DNA of 64,000 bases from Epiperipatus broadwayi (Eukaryota > Onychophora > Udeonychophora > Euonychophora > Peripatidae), in the NCBI GenBank assembly GCA_028023455.1, contig JAQFVV010006740.1, positions 304,161-368,160 on the forward strand, in the 5' to 3' direction. Every line of letters starts with the position of its first letter. The stretch's first letter is position 1. The translations under genes were made by a program, and so were the position numbers. Positions 1 through 11,948 of the stretch are shown in pieces. The notes beneath the pieces are model-generated. The model had not been told where the DNA came from and did no database searches. It saw nothing but the letters and a program-made list of their open reading frames with translations.

Positions 1-722
1 CTAACCTCATTCTATGATGAGAGAAATAACATCATGTCATTCATGTAGGATACTTGGTGAATTCTCTCTCTCATCAAAGGAATAACAATTCCCAAAAGAG
101 TTGTCTCAATGTGTAACAAGTTAATGTAGGCCATGAAGAGCTATACACTCAGTGAGCCATGCAGTATCAAGATAGGCTGAAGTCCTGGAGCCGTATAGAA
201 GGTTCTCAATTATTTGGAGGTATGCCTGGGGAACTTGGATAGTCTCCAGTACACTAAGTAACACAGTGAAAAAAAAGCAGTCAAAAGCTCTGACAAAGTT
301 GAGTTGGAACATGACTGGCTGGGACATTTTTTTTCTGTGTGTGATCCACTATGAGTCAAAACCCACTGATGGCTTTTGCAGTCAAGCTGCCCCTCTTTGC
401 AAACTGAAAAATAGACAGTTTGTTGATGATGTTCTATTATATATCTTCCTTGATAAGGTTCTATACTATCTTGATCCATAGTGGTACCATGAAAATAGGT
501 CGCAGGTTTCCCAGCTCACAGGGCCCATCAAGTTTTTTTAGGAGGGAATCCATTGCAATACAATAGATCCCACTGGACGTTTTTGAGGAGGGGAACCATT
601 GCAATATGGTAGATGCCACTAATTTCCCTGGTACCATCAGTTATGATGTCCACCATCTTCCTTATGATAGGCACTATGAAAGATCTCAGGTGAATGAAAA
701 GTAATTTTGGGATTTTATGCAA
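1..722 (-). pseudogene. Reverse transcriptase remnant of ORF2
   Basis: At 121-327 the minus strand reads QLNFVRAFDCFF followed by a helix and YGSRTSAYLDTAW, recognisable as RT motif A (normally LDFxKAFD) and the following segment. Below 60 it reads QVSYMNDMMLFLS, the decayed YxDD catalytic motif with N in place of the first D. The stretch 528-722 is open but weaker. The aspartate change and the stops show it is inactive. Confidence 0.7.
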
Positions 723-1210
723 CCCCAGAGTGTACCATCAGGAAAGGCTCTCTGCTGTGTAAGAATTCCATTCTCTTGTATAGTACTGCATTTGCCATTA
801 GGAAGGTCCTCCAAGCTCTGGTAATAATGCTGGAATTGAATTTATCAATGCAGTATTGCCTAATCCTAAGTAGCATTCATGTTACAACATATCAATAACC
901 ACCTACCTCAATCGACTCAGGCCCACAGGATTTCCTGTTTGCTCCCAGGGCCCATTTGAGATATCCCAGGTCCAGTAATGTGGATTGTGTAAATATTGCT
1001 GAGCTCTTTTGATTGAAAAATAATTGGAAACTTCTTTCTGTATATCCTGGTATTTTTTAGTTCTATGATTTGAGGTATGTTATGAACCTCATATAGCATG
1101 TGTTCTAGTTCATATGCTATAAAGTCCAGTTCAGTAATCAAGTGAACTGGACCCCTGGTACTTTGAATAGAGTGATTGATTCTGTTATTATTTGATTTAG
1201 TAAAAATTTT

Positions 1211-1840
1211 CTAATCTCTTACTGCTGGGAGATTGAAGGCAATATATGCCTCAGATACTAATTTGGAGGTTATGTTAAATTTAGTTAACATTCTAGTAGT
1301 CTGTTCCAATAAAAGTGTTGGTTGTGCATCATCAAGTGGCAATATTTTAAGTTGTAATGCATGATGGTCTGAGAAGGCCATTGAATATAAATAAGCCTTC
1401 ATTCCTGAGATTAGTGTTGGGGACATAGTAGTCCATTCCAATAAAGGTGTTGGTTGTGCATCATTAAGTGGCAGTATTTTAACTTGTAATGAATGGTGGC
1501 CTGAGAAAGCCATTAAACATAAATAAGCATCCATTCCTGGAATTAGTGTTGGGAACATATATACAAGATTGATTAATGAGTGAGAAGTTTACTATAAAAG
1601 GAAAAGTCTCTTTCACTGAAAAACTGTTTGCAATTCACTAGGGGTTGGTTGAAACTATCTGCACACCTGGCCTGTAATTTATTGTACTTGTGGTTATAAT
1701 CACCTATTATTATTGTTGGGAATGTTCTTAGTGTGATATTAATTGAATTTATAACATTAAAGACAGTTTATGTGGGTTTTGACAGATATATGCTTACTAA
1801 GTTGATTGTACGGCCTTTATATTGTACTATTGCAACATAA
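1211..1840 (-). pseudogene. APE-type endonuclease remnant of ORF2
   Basis: Minus-strand translation gives a beta-strand like VAIVQYKGRTINLVSIYLS, then PTIIIGDYN, matching the catalytic GDxN motif of exonuclease-endonuclease-phosphatase domains, and later SGMKAYLYSMAFSDHHAL, matching the C-terminal SDH motif. The part 1211-1558 is open for 115 codons; upstream of it there are stops. The enzyme would nick target DNA to prime reverse transcription. The SDH-containing end is present twice because of an in-frame 132-bp duplication. Confidence 0.7.
1296..1559 (-). repeat. In-frame tandem duplication, two 132-bp units
   Basis: Units 1296-1427 and 1428-1559 align throughout, with scattered substitutions. 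132 bp is 44 codons, so the reading frame is kept and the 115-residue open stretch spans both copies. It duplicates the C-terminal SDH end of the endonuclease. Confidence 0.85.
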
Positions 1841-1850
1841 TAAAATAATT

Positions 1851-2465
1851 TATTATCCTTTTTTAGAATTTTAAGGCTTATATAATATGTATCAAGGTTT
1901 ATTTTTATTAATTAAAATTTATTTAAAAAGTAGAATGTGAATCAGATAAAAATAACTACATGTTGAATTCATATAAGAATTAGTTCTATGTCACAGTTTT
2001 GTTTTCCATCACTAAACTTTTTCCATTAGCAGACATAAAGAATGAAATCCTTTTATACATCTATAAAACAAATTTTATTTGGGAAATATTTAATTATGTG
2101 TTCAATTTTGGAAAAAAAAAAAAATAATTTTTTTTTCTTGATTTTGTGATGAGATTTTTTGATAATTAAAGATTTTATTAGGATTATTTGTCACTGTTTT
2201 TTAATAGATATCTAGTTCAGTGAATTGAAAACTATATATATACCATGACTTCATATTAAATATTTAAAAAGCACTTTTTTCCAGATGTTGGACATCTAAA
2301 TGTGGAGTGCATTTTAATGACAAAGCAAAAAAAATCAATATCTTATTTCTGTGGATTTTGATTTTTGCTACATATACACATAGTATTACGATTGTTTCCT
2401 ATTTAGAATAGCATGTTAAATCTTTCTCAATCAATATTTATTGATTGATTTTAATAAACAGCTGT
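1851..2465. other. AT-rich stretch, nothing recognised
   Basis: Low-complexity A/T sequence with short A and T runs. No open frame, RNA gene or repeat copy that I could match elsewhere in the window. Confidence 0.5.
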
Positions 2466-2491
2466 TACTCTCTCTCTCTCTCTCTCTCTCA
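2466..2491. repeat. (CT)n microsatellite
   Basis: About 12 uninterrupted CT units. Confidence 0.95.
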
Positions 2492-2509
2492 AACCACTAC
2501 TATAAATGA

Positions 2510-3540
2510 TATTTTACCATTCAAGAAAAGTTTACCAAATATTCTTTAGAATAGTTTTACATCTAACAAACCAATATAACAATGAGATAAGAGACTGCTT
2601 TCCAGGATACTGATTGGGTGATCATTATCATCTCTCTACAATAAATCATCTGTCAAAATTTGTAGTTCTAATGTTTTTGTTTTGATTTTTAAAGTGAAAA
2701 TGGATGTTTTAAAATCTTTTATGTTAATTTGCTGATTTTACCGTTATCAGAAGAACCTAAATCAAATAACCTTTAGAATAATTTTACAACTAACAAATCA
2801 ATATATTAAAGAAGAGTCTGCCTTTCAGGGTTCTGAATAGATTATTGTTGATCACTCCACAAGTGAATGCCTGTCAAAATGTTATTAATTCCGATGTTTT
2901 TGTTTTGATTTTTAAATTTATAATGGATATTTAAAAATTTATTTATGTTATTTTGTCAATGTTGACAATTCCAATATTTTTGTTTTGGTTTTTAAAGTGA
3001 AAACAAATGATTTAGGATCTTTTAACATTACTTTCCCAATTTTATCATAACATTATCAAAAAACCTTTACTGAATAACTTTTAGAACAGTTTTACAAATG
3101 ACAAATCAATATAACAATGAAATAAAAGTCAGACATTGATTGGTTGACTGTTGTTCACTCCACAAGAAAGCACCTATCAAAATTTTGATAAATGTGATGC
3201 TTTTGTTTCGGCTTATAAAGTGAAAAAAAATGTCTTAGTATTTTTTTAATGTTATTTTGCCAATATTGACAATTCTGATGCATTCATTTTGAAATTTCAA
3301 TGTAGAAATAAATGTTTTGGACTCTTGTAACATTTACTTTGCCAATTTCATCATTATTTTATCAAAAAACTTTACCAAATAAGCTTTACAATAGTTTTAC
3401 AAGTAACAAATTAGAATAACCATAAGATAAGAACCAGCATATGAAAGCACTGATTCCATAAGAGAGTGCTTGTCAAAAGTTTGACAGTTTCAATGTTTTT
3501 GTTTTGAATTTCAAAGTGAAAATGAATGTATTAGTATCAT
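2510..3540. repeat. Diverged tandem repeat, about four units, period up to 306 bp
   Basis: The phrase CTTTAGAATAGTTTTACA and close variants starts near 2541, 2769, 3076 and 3382, so spacing is about 228, 307 and 306 bp. Each unit also carries a TGTTTTTGTTTTGATTTTTAAAG-like phrase and a TGTCAAAA block. The longer units contain an extra 80-bp inner repeat of that phrase. The 16.2-16.4 kb and 56.4-56.7 kb repeats contain a reverse-complement relative of the same phrase, so this is one family present both in tandem and dispersed. Confidence 0.8.
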
Positions 3541-3904
3541 ATTTTACACATTTAATTTTTTTTCAGAAAATATTTATGAAAATATAAACTCTTTTAAAAG
3601 AATGATTCAGATTTTAATAGAAAAATGTTTTTTAGGCAAAAGCAAATTGATAAATAAATTACAATGTTCAATTGAAATTTAAATGGCCTGAAGATGGTGT
3701 ACTCAATGGAAAAGTAAATGTAAAAAGTGAAAGTACCATATATCTGAAGAAGATTCACAATAAATTAGGTGACTGTACTATATTTATATTAGTTTCCAAT
3801 TTAAGTACATATATGCATCTTAAATTTGGGGGGCATTATTTTTCCAAAGTTTTAGGCTTAAAGTCCTTTTGCATCTTAGATTTGAGGGTATATTAAATTT
3901 GAAG
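3541..3904. other. AT-rich stretch without supported gene
   Basis: Holds one 74-codon open frame at 3672-3896 with no recognisable domain and ordinary AT-driven composition. I do not call it a gene. Confidence 0.5.
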
Positions 3905-4315
3905 TCATCATCATCAACCATTATCAATCAACTGCAATGGTCACTCCAAGTTCAATACATCTTTAATGCTCTCTAGCATCTCTTCTCCACATCTCCCCTG
4001 CACACTTTCTTATTTCATCCATCCATATCACATGTGGTCTCCTTTTGGGTATTTTACAATCTTTCAGAATCTAGTTTAAAATTTCTATTGTTCATCTATT
4101 ATCATCTCTTCTAGCAATATGTCCAGACCAACTCCATTTGTCTTTTGATTTTTTCAATGAGATCAGTAACACCTGTTTGTTCTCTTACCCAGATATTGTA
4201 TTTTCGATCTTTTCTTGTTACTCCAACATACATCCTTCCATACTTCTTTGAGTGGTCTGAAATCTCTGTATTGCTCTTCTATTAAGCATCCAAGTCTCAT
4301 AAATGTGTTTTACCA
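3905..4315 (-). mobile_element. RTE-type retrotransposon, 3' end
   Basis: On the minus strand this matches the other RTE 3' end at 28270-28640: a region corresponding to the GVTDLI, SKWSW.GHIAR and RGRPxxRWMDEIRK-like end of RTE ORF2, then a short tail of TGATGATGATGA. Tails of short tandem repeats at the 3' end are usual for RTE elements. The reading frame is broken. The catalytic RT part is absent, so this is a 5'-truncated copy, the normal product of incomplete reverse transcription. Confidence 0.75.
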
Positions 4316-4439
4316 GTTCTTACTTAAATTTGAAGTAATACACCATATATAAATTTATGGAAAGCTGGTAAAACTTAAACCAGACAATATCAATACAATC
4401 AAAAATGCCAATTTGTTGTCCAGATAATCTTCTTTACAC

Positions 4440-4590
4440 AATAAAGGTCATGTTGCAATATTTAGTGTCTATATAAATGTATTAGACCATATGTAAAAGT
4501 GGATTTCCACCTTTATTGTTTAAAGAAGGTTACCTTGACAACAGATTGAGATTGATGACTGTTATTGATATTGGTCTGAATCAAGTATTG
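4440..4590 (+). repeat. Dispersed repeat, second copy at 40508-40655
   Basis: Shares TTTAGTGTCTATATAAAT, TGGATTTCCACCT.TATTGTTTAAAGAAGGTTACCT-like blocks in the same order with 40508-40655. Unclassified, no coding potential. Confidence 0.75.
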
Positions 4591-4635
4591 ACTTCTTTCA
4601 ATGAATTTACATTTATTGACTTATCTGGCCTTGAA

Positions 4636-4644
4636 CATTATATA

Positions 4645-4718
<74 letters not shown>
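4636..4718. repeat. (TA)n microsatellite
   Basis: About 80 bp of alternating TA with one TGA interruption near 4680. Confidence 0.95.
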
Positions 4719-4721
<3 letters not shown>

Positions 4722-5156
4722 TATAAATAATTTTAATTTTAATTGTGACAACTAAATTGCCCGTTAGCATATGCATACATTTACCCAAATTCATTATTTT
4801 TTTTTGGAATCACATCATATATTTGTTAGTGTTCCATAATTTTATAACATCTTTCATTGATAAATCGTAGTCCTGATTCAATATTTTTCCATATGAAATT
4901 TTTTTATTTTAATTTGAAATGACATATTATTATTTTACTTTTAAAAAATAATCATACCATTATGAAATATATTTTATTAAACTTTGGCTATTCTTTCTCC
5001 CTTAACTTTTAATTTTTGATTATTTTATTAGAAATATTTCTTAATATGGGTAACTTTACAGTATATTCTGATGTTTGTTGGTTAACTTTTAAAAGAAATA
5101 CTAAAGGAGGACTTACAAATATTTTTGATTATATTTTTGAATATAACAGCAATATA
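4719..5156. other. AT-rich stretch, nothing recognised
   Basis: No open frame or repeat match seen. Confidence 0.5.
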
Positions 5157-5282
5157 ATAGACATTTCACTACAATAACAAGTACTTTCTTCAGAGCTTCT
5201 TTCTAAAATCAAATTTCAAATCTTATAATTTGAAAAAGAAGCTCTGAGGAAAGTACTTATTGTACTGAAATGTCTGTTATTT
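5157..5282. repeat. Imperfect hairpin, arms about 55 bp
   Basis: The left arm runs from AATAGACATTTCACTACAAT through AGTACTTTCTTCAGAGCTTC; the right arm is its reverse complement with a few mismatches, ending in TGAAATGTCTGTTATT. The loop is about 15 bp near 5218. The form fits a small foldback or MITE-type element, but no TSD was established. Confidence 0.8.
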
Positions 5283-5483
5283 AGCTTTTATATTCTTATT
5301 ACATGGAAGCTCCCGAAAATAATATTATGAATTCCTCTTTTATTCATGAGAATATTAGAATTAACACACACCTATATATATATAATACTACATAATTATT
5401 GTTATAATAAATATAAATAAGATTAATTATTATTTAAAAAGGGTAATATTATTTAGCCGCTACATTTATTATTAACCTCTTTT

Positions 5484-5594
5484 TTTTTTTTTTTTAAAGT
5501 GTCATAGCATCGGCCGGGACGCGAACCCGCAACCCGGGCAACTGCCTGCAAGTGCAAGGCGGTCGCGCTGACCTCTCGACCACCAATGCAAGTA
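5484..5594 (-). mobile_element. tRNA-derived SINE with 16-bp target-site duplication
   Basis: The minus strand has a tRNA-like head at 5507-5589: the 7-bp acceptor stem GCATTGG/CCGATGC closes (one G-T), and a T arm of GGGTTCGCGTCCC is present. After it come about 15 unrelated bases and a poly(A) run (poly-T on plus, 5480-5495). The exact direct repeat ATTATTAACCTCTTTT at 5468-5483 and 5595-5610 flanks the copy, the mark of target-primed insertion. It is the most GC-rich spot for kilobases. Two related heads lie at 22609 and 44901. The machinery would have to come from a partner LINE. Confidence 0.9.
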
Positions 5595-5610
5595 ATTATT
5601 AACCTCTTTT

Positions 5611-6837
5611 GTAAATTTTTATATACAAATTTTGCAAATAGTAGGAGTGGCATGTTTTGAATTAAGATTGCAGTATTTTATTGAATATTTATTAAATTGT
5701 TTTTCATGTATATATTTATAGATTTTCGGTACTTGAATTTTTTTCTATTTATTATTTATTTTCCGGGGTTCCTTGGAAAATAATAGAATGAGAGATGGCT
5801 GAACACGCACATACATATATAATACAACAAACAAAATGTACGAGAAATAAAATTTATAATTATATATTTCAATATTATTATTTGAAACTCTACAATTATA
5901 GAAATCTATTTTTGGTATAAATTAATTTTATCATTTGTCTGTGAATTAAACATAAAATTAACTGTCACTTGTTTATAATATATTAACATGAGAATGTATA
6001 TTAAAATGTTATTGTAACCAAGAATATTAATTTATTGATATTGATTAGAGTTTAATGTAACAATAAGATATTCTTTAAAAATAAAAATACTATAACGAAT
6101 TTTTTTTTCAAAGAAATGAATTTTGTCTTAGTAATTCATGATAAATTAATGCAAAATCATCCTACCGTTGCTGAATAATTTATCACGAATGTAAGAATAA
6201 ACAAGTCTTATTTCAGTATGAAAACATTAATGAGATTATTATTATCTTATTGCTATTCATAATGAAAATCTTCGAAATCTTCAATTGTTACTGCATTGTG
6301 GGTAATGAATGTAACTCGATTAATACCAAATCCAAAAAAAAATCGCTATCAGTATTAAATTGTTTTTCATTTAAAAAATATCATTTTGGCAGCCGAAAAA
6401 ATTGCTACTAATTGAGGACAGACTTCTTAATTCTCTTTAAGGACTTAAAAGAACAAGTAGATAAAAATCGTAATATCCTTTCCATAACTCTTATCATTGT
6501 AGCTATTATTACTGGATGAATATTTATATAGTAATCAAACATAAATGACCTGATCTCTAACATGCATTAGCCAACGTGGTAAGTTTACTTGCTTTTTTAG
6601 CTCTGACTTTAAAAGTAAGTATTACCATAGCCTTTCTTCTCAGTTATCTGGTAGTTGTTAGCTGAAATATCAGTTGAAATTTTCTTGAAATCAATATGAA
6701 TGTGTGTGTGAATAATCTACTTTTATATAAATATTTACAAACATGTCAAAGAAAACTAAATTATGGACATTAATCCTAATAGGCAATAAAATCACCAGCC
6801 AAGACAAAGTTGATAACCATGGTGAGAGTGATAAAAA
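5611..6837. other. AT-rich stretch, nothing recognised
   Basis: No coding signal. Contains plain A/T-rich sequence and poly-A or poly-T runs. Confidence 0.5.
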
Positions 6838-7180
6838 TTGCTAATTGTGGACTCAGGTTGCTATGCAATAACGAGATTATTTAGACATGTAAAACCACAG
6901 TCCATTTAAAAAAAAAGAAGTCTACATGAACTGTAAGAAGAACTGTTTAATATTAGTGAGATATCATTGGACTTTGTCAAGTTAGATGAAAAGTTGAACA
7001 AATAATTGAAATTGATTTAAAGAGTGGGGTGGTTTTTATTATAAATGCACAAATATTGGAAGCGCAAGTGGAATGGAATTCATTAAAAATAAAAAAGAAT
7101 GTGGGGAGAAGTTGAACACAGAAGCTGATGTAGTTTATATCTTCAAAATACTAATTGGTAAAGTTGAAAGTTTTATTTAT
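6838..7180 (+). mobile_element. RTE-type retrotransposon, decayed 5' part with endonuclease start
   Basis: Aligns with 25788-26070: the untranslated phrase ATTGTGGACTCAGG.TGCTATG, then a decayed frame reading like ISLDFVKLDEKLNK and WKRKWNGIH, corresponding to IIGLCEVRRK and the following endonuclease residues of the better copy. Full of stops. The copy ends before the GDFN motif. Confidence 0.65.
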
Positions 7181-8524
7181 TTATTTATCACAGTTTTAAA
7201 AAAAACAAGAATTAGGGAATAAAGAAATTAAACAATACCTAGGATTTGATATCTGACTTGACATACGTACAGCAAAATGTAAATTTATAGAATGTTATTT
7301 CTAACCAGTTAGCATTAAATTCCACATAGATCTTACCTTAATTCATGATGTTACATGACCTTTGCATATCTCATCACAGATACTCCATTGTTCTGTTGCC
7401 TTTACCCAAACATGGTTTGTCCTTCAAACTATCTGCTGATAAACTTTTATCAAGTGCTGATGTACAAAATTTCAATGAGATTTTAAAAGATTAACTTTTG
7501 ATTTTCTGCAGAGTCCATGTTTAGAGCATGGCTGGAAAAAATATCTTTGCTGTGAAAACTTTTGGTAGTCAATAGCAACAATACTCTTTCTCTCTTTTTT
7601 AATGGAGCAGCAATGAAGAAAGAAAGGCAAGGATTGTTAATGTACTTTAATTTTTCATCATTTTTTTTTATTTATATTGTTAATATTTTTTAGAAATATT
7701 AATAGTATGTGAATTAATATGTTGATTTTTTTTTTTAGAAATAAGTTTGAGTTTTAAGCTTTGAATAGTTTATTGAAATAAAGAAAAATAATGGATATCT
7801 GGACATTTAACATTTTCTGAAAAGTAAAAAAAATTGCCTATAACTTTCATATGTGTAAACAACTATGAAAAAGATGAGTTCATAGTATTTAATCCTAATA
7901 ATTTTGGAATTAAGTAAATTGTTATTTACTTTAATAAGATTTTAAGGCATGTTTATTTGTCTACCCTGTTGTTTGGTTATTGAAACCAGATGGTATCATA
8001 TTTATATAATTGATATTATACTAATCATTCTGGAATGTAATACGAAGGTATAAAGTATACCATGTGAGTTATCTGAATTTATTTAGATAATTTATGAAAG
8101 CTTAAGTATGCATAGCTTTAATATTATGATGAATTATCAATATATAATTTTATGTCATATTCGTTTGGAGATAAAATGTGCTGATCTATGAATTATTTAA
8201 TATCATAAAATAAGGAATGGAAGTTTGCTATAGATGAATTTTATAAATTCATTTGTGTATGAAATATTTTGAACCTTCTTGATTTTATATTAGATATTGT
8301 CTTTGAAATAAAGTTTAGAAATTATTTTATGTAAAATGGATAGAATTTATTTTATGAAGGTAAAAAAAAGTATTCTGAGTATGGAAGATGGAGTATATTG
8401 GTCCAGGAAATTAATTGTGAAATGAAATCCTGGGTGATAGGGATGATGGGACCCAAATAGTATCTATGAAGTAGATTGTTGTAAATTAATGAATAAACCA
8501 CAGGTAACAAAGTTCTCTATATTT
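7181..8524. other. AT-rich stretch, possible old element debris at 7360-7620
   Basis: The segment 7360-7620 is less AT-biased than its surroundings and may be part of an old insertion, but I could not match it. No open frame of note. Confidence 0.4.
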
Positions 8525-8710
8525 AGTACATGGTCAATTGCATTTTCTTATATTGTTCAGTAAGTGTTCAGGTAGAACCCATGACTGGAATTGAAAGTGT
8601 ACACAAGAATAAGTAGCCTTAAGCACTGCAACCATGATATTTTGTATTAATTTAAATTATTGTCATATTTGAATCCCTCACTTTAATTACTATTTATCAC
8701 CACTGGATTT
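8525..8710 (+). repeat. Dispersed repeat, relative at 17098-17285
   Basis: Both copies share, in order, ACATGG.CA.TTGCATTTTCTTAT, an ATAAGTG block, CCATGACT, TGCACTG..CCATGATA and TTTAATCACTATCACCAC-like ends. Unclassified. Confidence 0.6.
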
Positions 8711-9775
8711 TACATTGTGAATCTCAGTTTTAAATGTTGGTAATTGTTTGTAAGAATAATATCTGGATTGTAGAAGGTTGTTAATATTGACAGATGAAAG
8801 AAGATTTACCAAAAATAATATTTATTTTAAAATGGATAAAGATAAGGGAATGATTTTATATTTCTAGGTACGCTAATAATGGAGATCACTACATGTTAAA
8901 TGCAGATTTTTGTTTGGAAATAAATGGTTGAATGCAATATCTGAATGATGGTGTTATTATAAAAGTTTGAAATAGAACCGTAAAATACATACAAGCAATA
9001 TAGGATTATTTGAGATAATCTGATGATTTTAGAAATACAGTAAATTAAAGTAATAGTACCATTATAAATATGGTTGTAGTAAATAACTTACAAAATCAAA
9101 AAGAATGTTATCCTATTGAATACATTTTTTATACTAAGGTACTGATATATATGTGGAAGATAAAGAAAAAAATTGTTGGTATAGGAACAAAATATATATA
9201 ATTTAAAAAATGATTTAATGTGTTATTTTTTTAGTAATTATTAATAGTAGTTTAGAATTATAGTAGTGGTGAATATCAATATAAAGCATAATTTTCTTTT
9301 TGAAAATATAAAATATATGCTATTAGTTATGGGTGACAAAATGTCTTCAATCTTATAAATTATTGATGTTTTTTATTACGATAATGATGATGAATGGTAC
9401 CATCATTGGTGTAAAGGATAGTTATTAGATTACTATCACAAGGTATGATATCTTATATAATTTCTGATAGTGAATTGTAAGAGGGAAGACTATTTAATAT
9501 TTTGTTTTGTAATATTTCTTATGCAAATATTTTAATTTGTTTTATTTTTTAAAATTATAAAAAATTACATTTTATAAATTTATATCTTGTAAATATAAGA
9601 ATATTTTATTAAAGAATACATTTATTAATGTTTTGAATTTACATTGTCTTAAGAGTTTCTTTACTTGTTATATCCAAGTGTTTTTAGATCTTCACATCCT
9701 CACACATGCATTATAATTATTAATTGTATGATTACATCACTGCACAAAAATAAATTAAAGATAAAAATAAAGAAT
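8711..9775. other. AT-rich stretch, nothing recognised
   Basis: No coding signal or clear repeat. Confidence 0.5.
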
Positions 9776-10026
<251 letters not shown>

Positions 10027-10171
10027 GCAGAAGATATTATTTTTAAACATTAAAGTTATATAATGCCAATTTAGACATTACATGGTATCACATTATATTG
10101 AGAGTGTGGTGTTTCTGTAAATGCCACATAAGAGTATAGTAAAATTGTATGTAATAATATAAAAAAAAAAT

Positions 10172-10412
10172 TTCTACAGTACAGGCTTTTTCATACTTGC
10201 ACTTGTATATGTAATATATAGGGGCTTGAACTCAGACTTTCACATGACTCTAAACCATCCATGCTACCTCATATACCTGATACATTTGATCGCACACATG
10301 TTAAAATATAAATAATCACCAATATTCATATTACATGATAAAACAGCACTAGTCAGTTGGTCCATATAATTATCTCCACACATTCAGACAATCAAAGCTC
10401 AGCTTATATTAA
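10172..10412 (-). mobile_element. Palindromic hammerhead-family repeat, half copy
   Basis: Read on the minus strand it follows the family order: centre, decayed ribozyme core, GTGATTATTTAT phrase, CTGAGTTCAAGCCCC, and a long end finishing in AAGCCTGTACTGTAGAAA. The core reads CTGACTA instead of CTGATGA and GTAA instead of GAAA, so the ribozyme is dead here. The opposite arm is missing, making it a half palindrome. Confidence 0.8.
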
Positions 10413-11039
10413 GATGATAGAAAATATTGTTCAACTTATTAGGGTTATTTAATATTGCTTTCATAAAAGTTTTATAATTTTATTTATATTTATTGATAGG
10501 CAGAAATTAAGTGAAATGTGTTATCTTAAGAATCATGAAGTATTTATTATATTTAGTGTTGTATTTAATGTTTTCATGGTTGTAGGATATTGATAATTTT
10601 TTTTGGTAGGAAATAAACTGGTGTATTATTTTGCTTTACAATCTGATATTTCAAGGGACTAGCAACTACCATCATCAAGGTTAACTTTTGAAAGAAAAAA
10701 TGTTACATCTCAAACAATAATGTGACTCAGTGCAAGATGAGAAATGAGATTCAACTTGAAGTAGTTCAGCATTCACAATATGGGAATTATCAAAATGTTT
10801 ATTTCCCTCAGTTTTTTCACCTATTAATTTTTAGTTAATATTAGATAAAATGAGGGATTTCCACATAACTGGAATACATTGTGCTTCATCAGCCTTATTT
10901 AAACAAGTGGGTCTCTTTAATATTTCAATTGTCTCTCTCATAGTTTTTAAATCATATCTTTCCAAATTAGCAAGAATTTCTGTATTGACAAAATCAGGTT
11001 AGTTACCAATTTTTAAAAAATGGGAAGTAAAAACTGATG

Positions 11040-11180
11040 TGCTAATTTTTGATTAAAAACATTTCTATGTTTCTTAATTCTGACATTTATTTGTCTATTA
11101 GACTAACCAACATAGCTTCTTGAGCACTGAAAACATGCAATTTCATAAACTCCTTAGTGTTCCAAAAATATTGTGTTTTT
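11040..11180 (-). pseudogene. GIY-YIG endonuclease domain of Penelope-like element
   Basis: Minus strand near 11180-11060 reads NTIFLEH, stop, GVYEIACFQCSRSYVG, stop, SNRQINVRIKKHRN. GVY and YVG are the two halves of the GIY-YIG signature and the CxxC insert between them is typical of Penelope-like elements. The second stop (TAG) replaces the usual glutamine codon, a single C-to-T change. Decayed. Confidence 0.85.
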
Positions 11181-11495
11181 AGGATTATATAAAAAATCAT
11201 CAATTTTTTTGCCAATAGAAAAAGTAGTCTTTATATTAAAACAAGATAATCTTCTACTGATTTTATCAGTAACCCCTTTAATATAATGTAAACTTACTCT
11301 ATTAAAAGAGGAATTGTCAATTCTATCCTCTTTTATCTTTTTAGTATTAATGTTATGTAAAGCCTTACATATGATGCCTTTATTATAATTATTATAAAGT
11401 AGAATATTTTTTGTAAGTTCTATTTCTTGAGTAAGATGTTATTTATGAGATAAATTATAAGCTCTACTCAAAACATTTTTTGCTACAGAAAAAAT

Positions 11496-11880
11496 TTATG
11501 CAAGATGATGATGAAAATTAAAATCAAGATATCGGTTTGTATGGGTGGATTTTCTGTAAACTGATATTGATAATGTTTCATCACATTTTCTTGCAATTAA
11601 AACATCTAGAAAAGAAAGCGATATGTTATTTTCCACTTCCATAGTAAATTTAATTTTTGGATGCCAATTGTTTATAAAAACAAGAAAAGAATTTAAGGCA
11701 TCAATGCGACAAGGCCATATGACAAATATATCATCCACATATCTAAGCCAAATAGAAGGTTTTTTAGTAGCTGCACATAATACTTGACTTTCAAAATTAT
11801 CCATGAAAAGATTAGCAATTACAGGTGACAGTGGAGATCCCATAGAAAGTCCTTTAATTTGTTTTTACTTTTGAGAATAA
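11496..11880 (-). pseudogene. Penelope-like RT, palm C-terminal half
   Basis: 115 open codons starting at MGSPLSPVIANLFMDNFE (preceded in frame by KQIKGLS). Visible: the GSPLSP motif B region, LRYVDDIFVIW with the catalytic YVDD, then a ISLSFLDVLIAR motif and ISVYRKSTHTNRYLDF, which are characteristic of this family. The residues needed for catalysis in this half are intact, but motif A and everything upstream are missing. Stops follow within about 100 bases downstream. Confidence 0.9.
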
Positions 11881-11948
11881 TAAACAAAAAATGTATTTTC
11901 AAGTCAATGCTTCACTAATGGAATAATAAAATCAGGTCTATCATTGTA

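Larger units (their letters stand above)
1..1850 (-). mobile_element. Decayed non-LTR retrotransposon, L1/Tx1-like, runs off the left edge
   Basis: Reading the minus strand from about 1840 downward gives an endonuclease-like stretch followed by a reverse-transcriptase (RT) stretch, the order found in ORF2 of APE-type non-LTR elements. The frame is broken by many stops and shifts, so this is an old copy. The RT catalytic loop lies in the first 60 bases of the window and the 3' end is outside it. The lineage is a guess from the long endonuclease-RT spacing and from the general look of the second element at 59-64 kb; the two copies are clearly different families. Confidence 0.75.

Noticed and set aside
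121-481. Plus-strand open frame at 266-481 as a gene.
   Set aside because: Shadow of the minus-strand RT remnant, no domain.
10858-10892. CTGATGA...GAAA on the minus strand in the 3' part of the Penelope-like element, looking like a hammerhead core.
   Set aside because: A CACA/TGTG helix II is possible, but flanks do not form helix I or III and no NUH site follows. A similar TTGATGA...GAAA at about 10650-10685 also lacks helix I.
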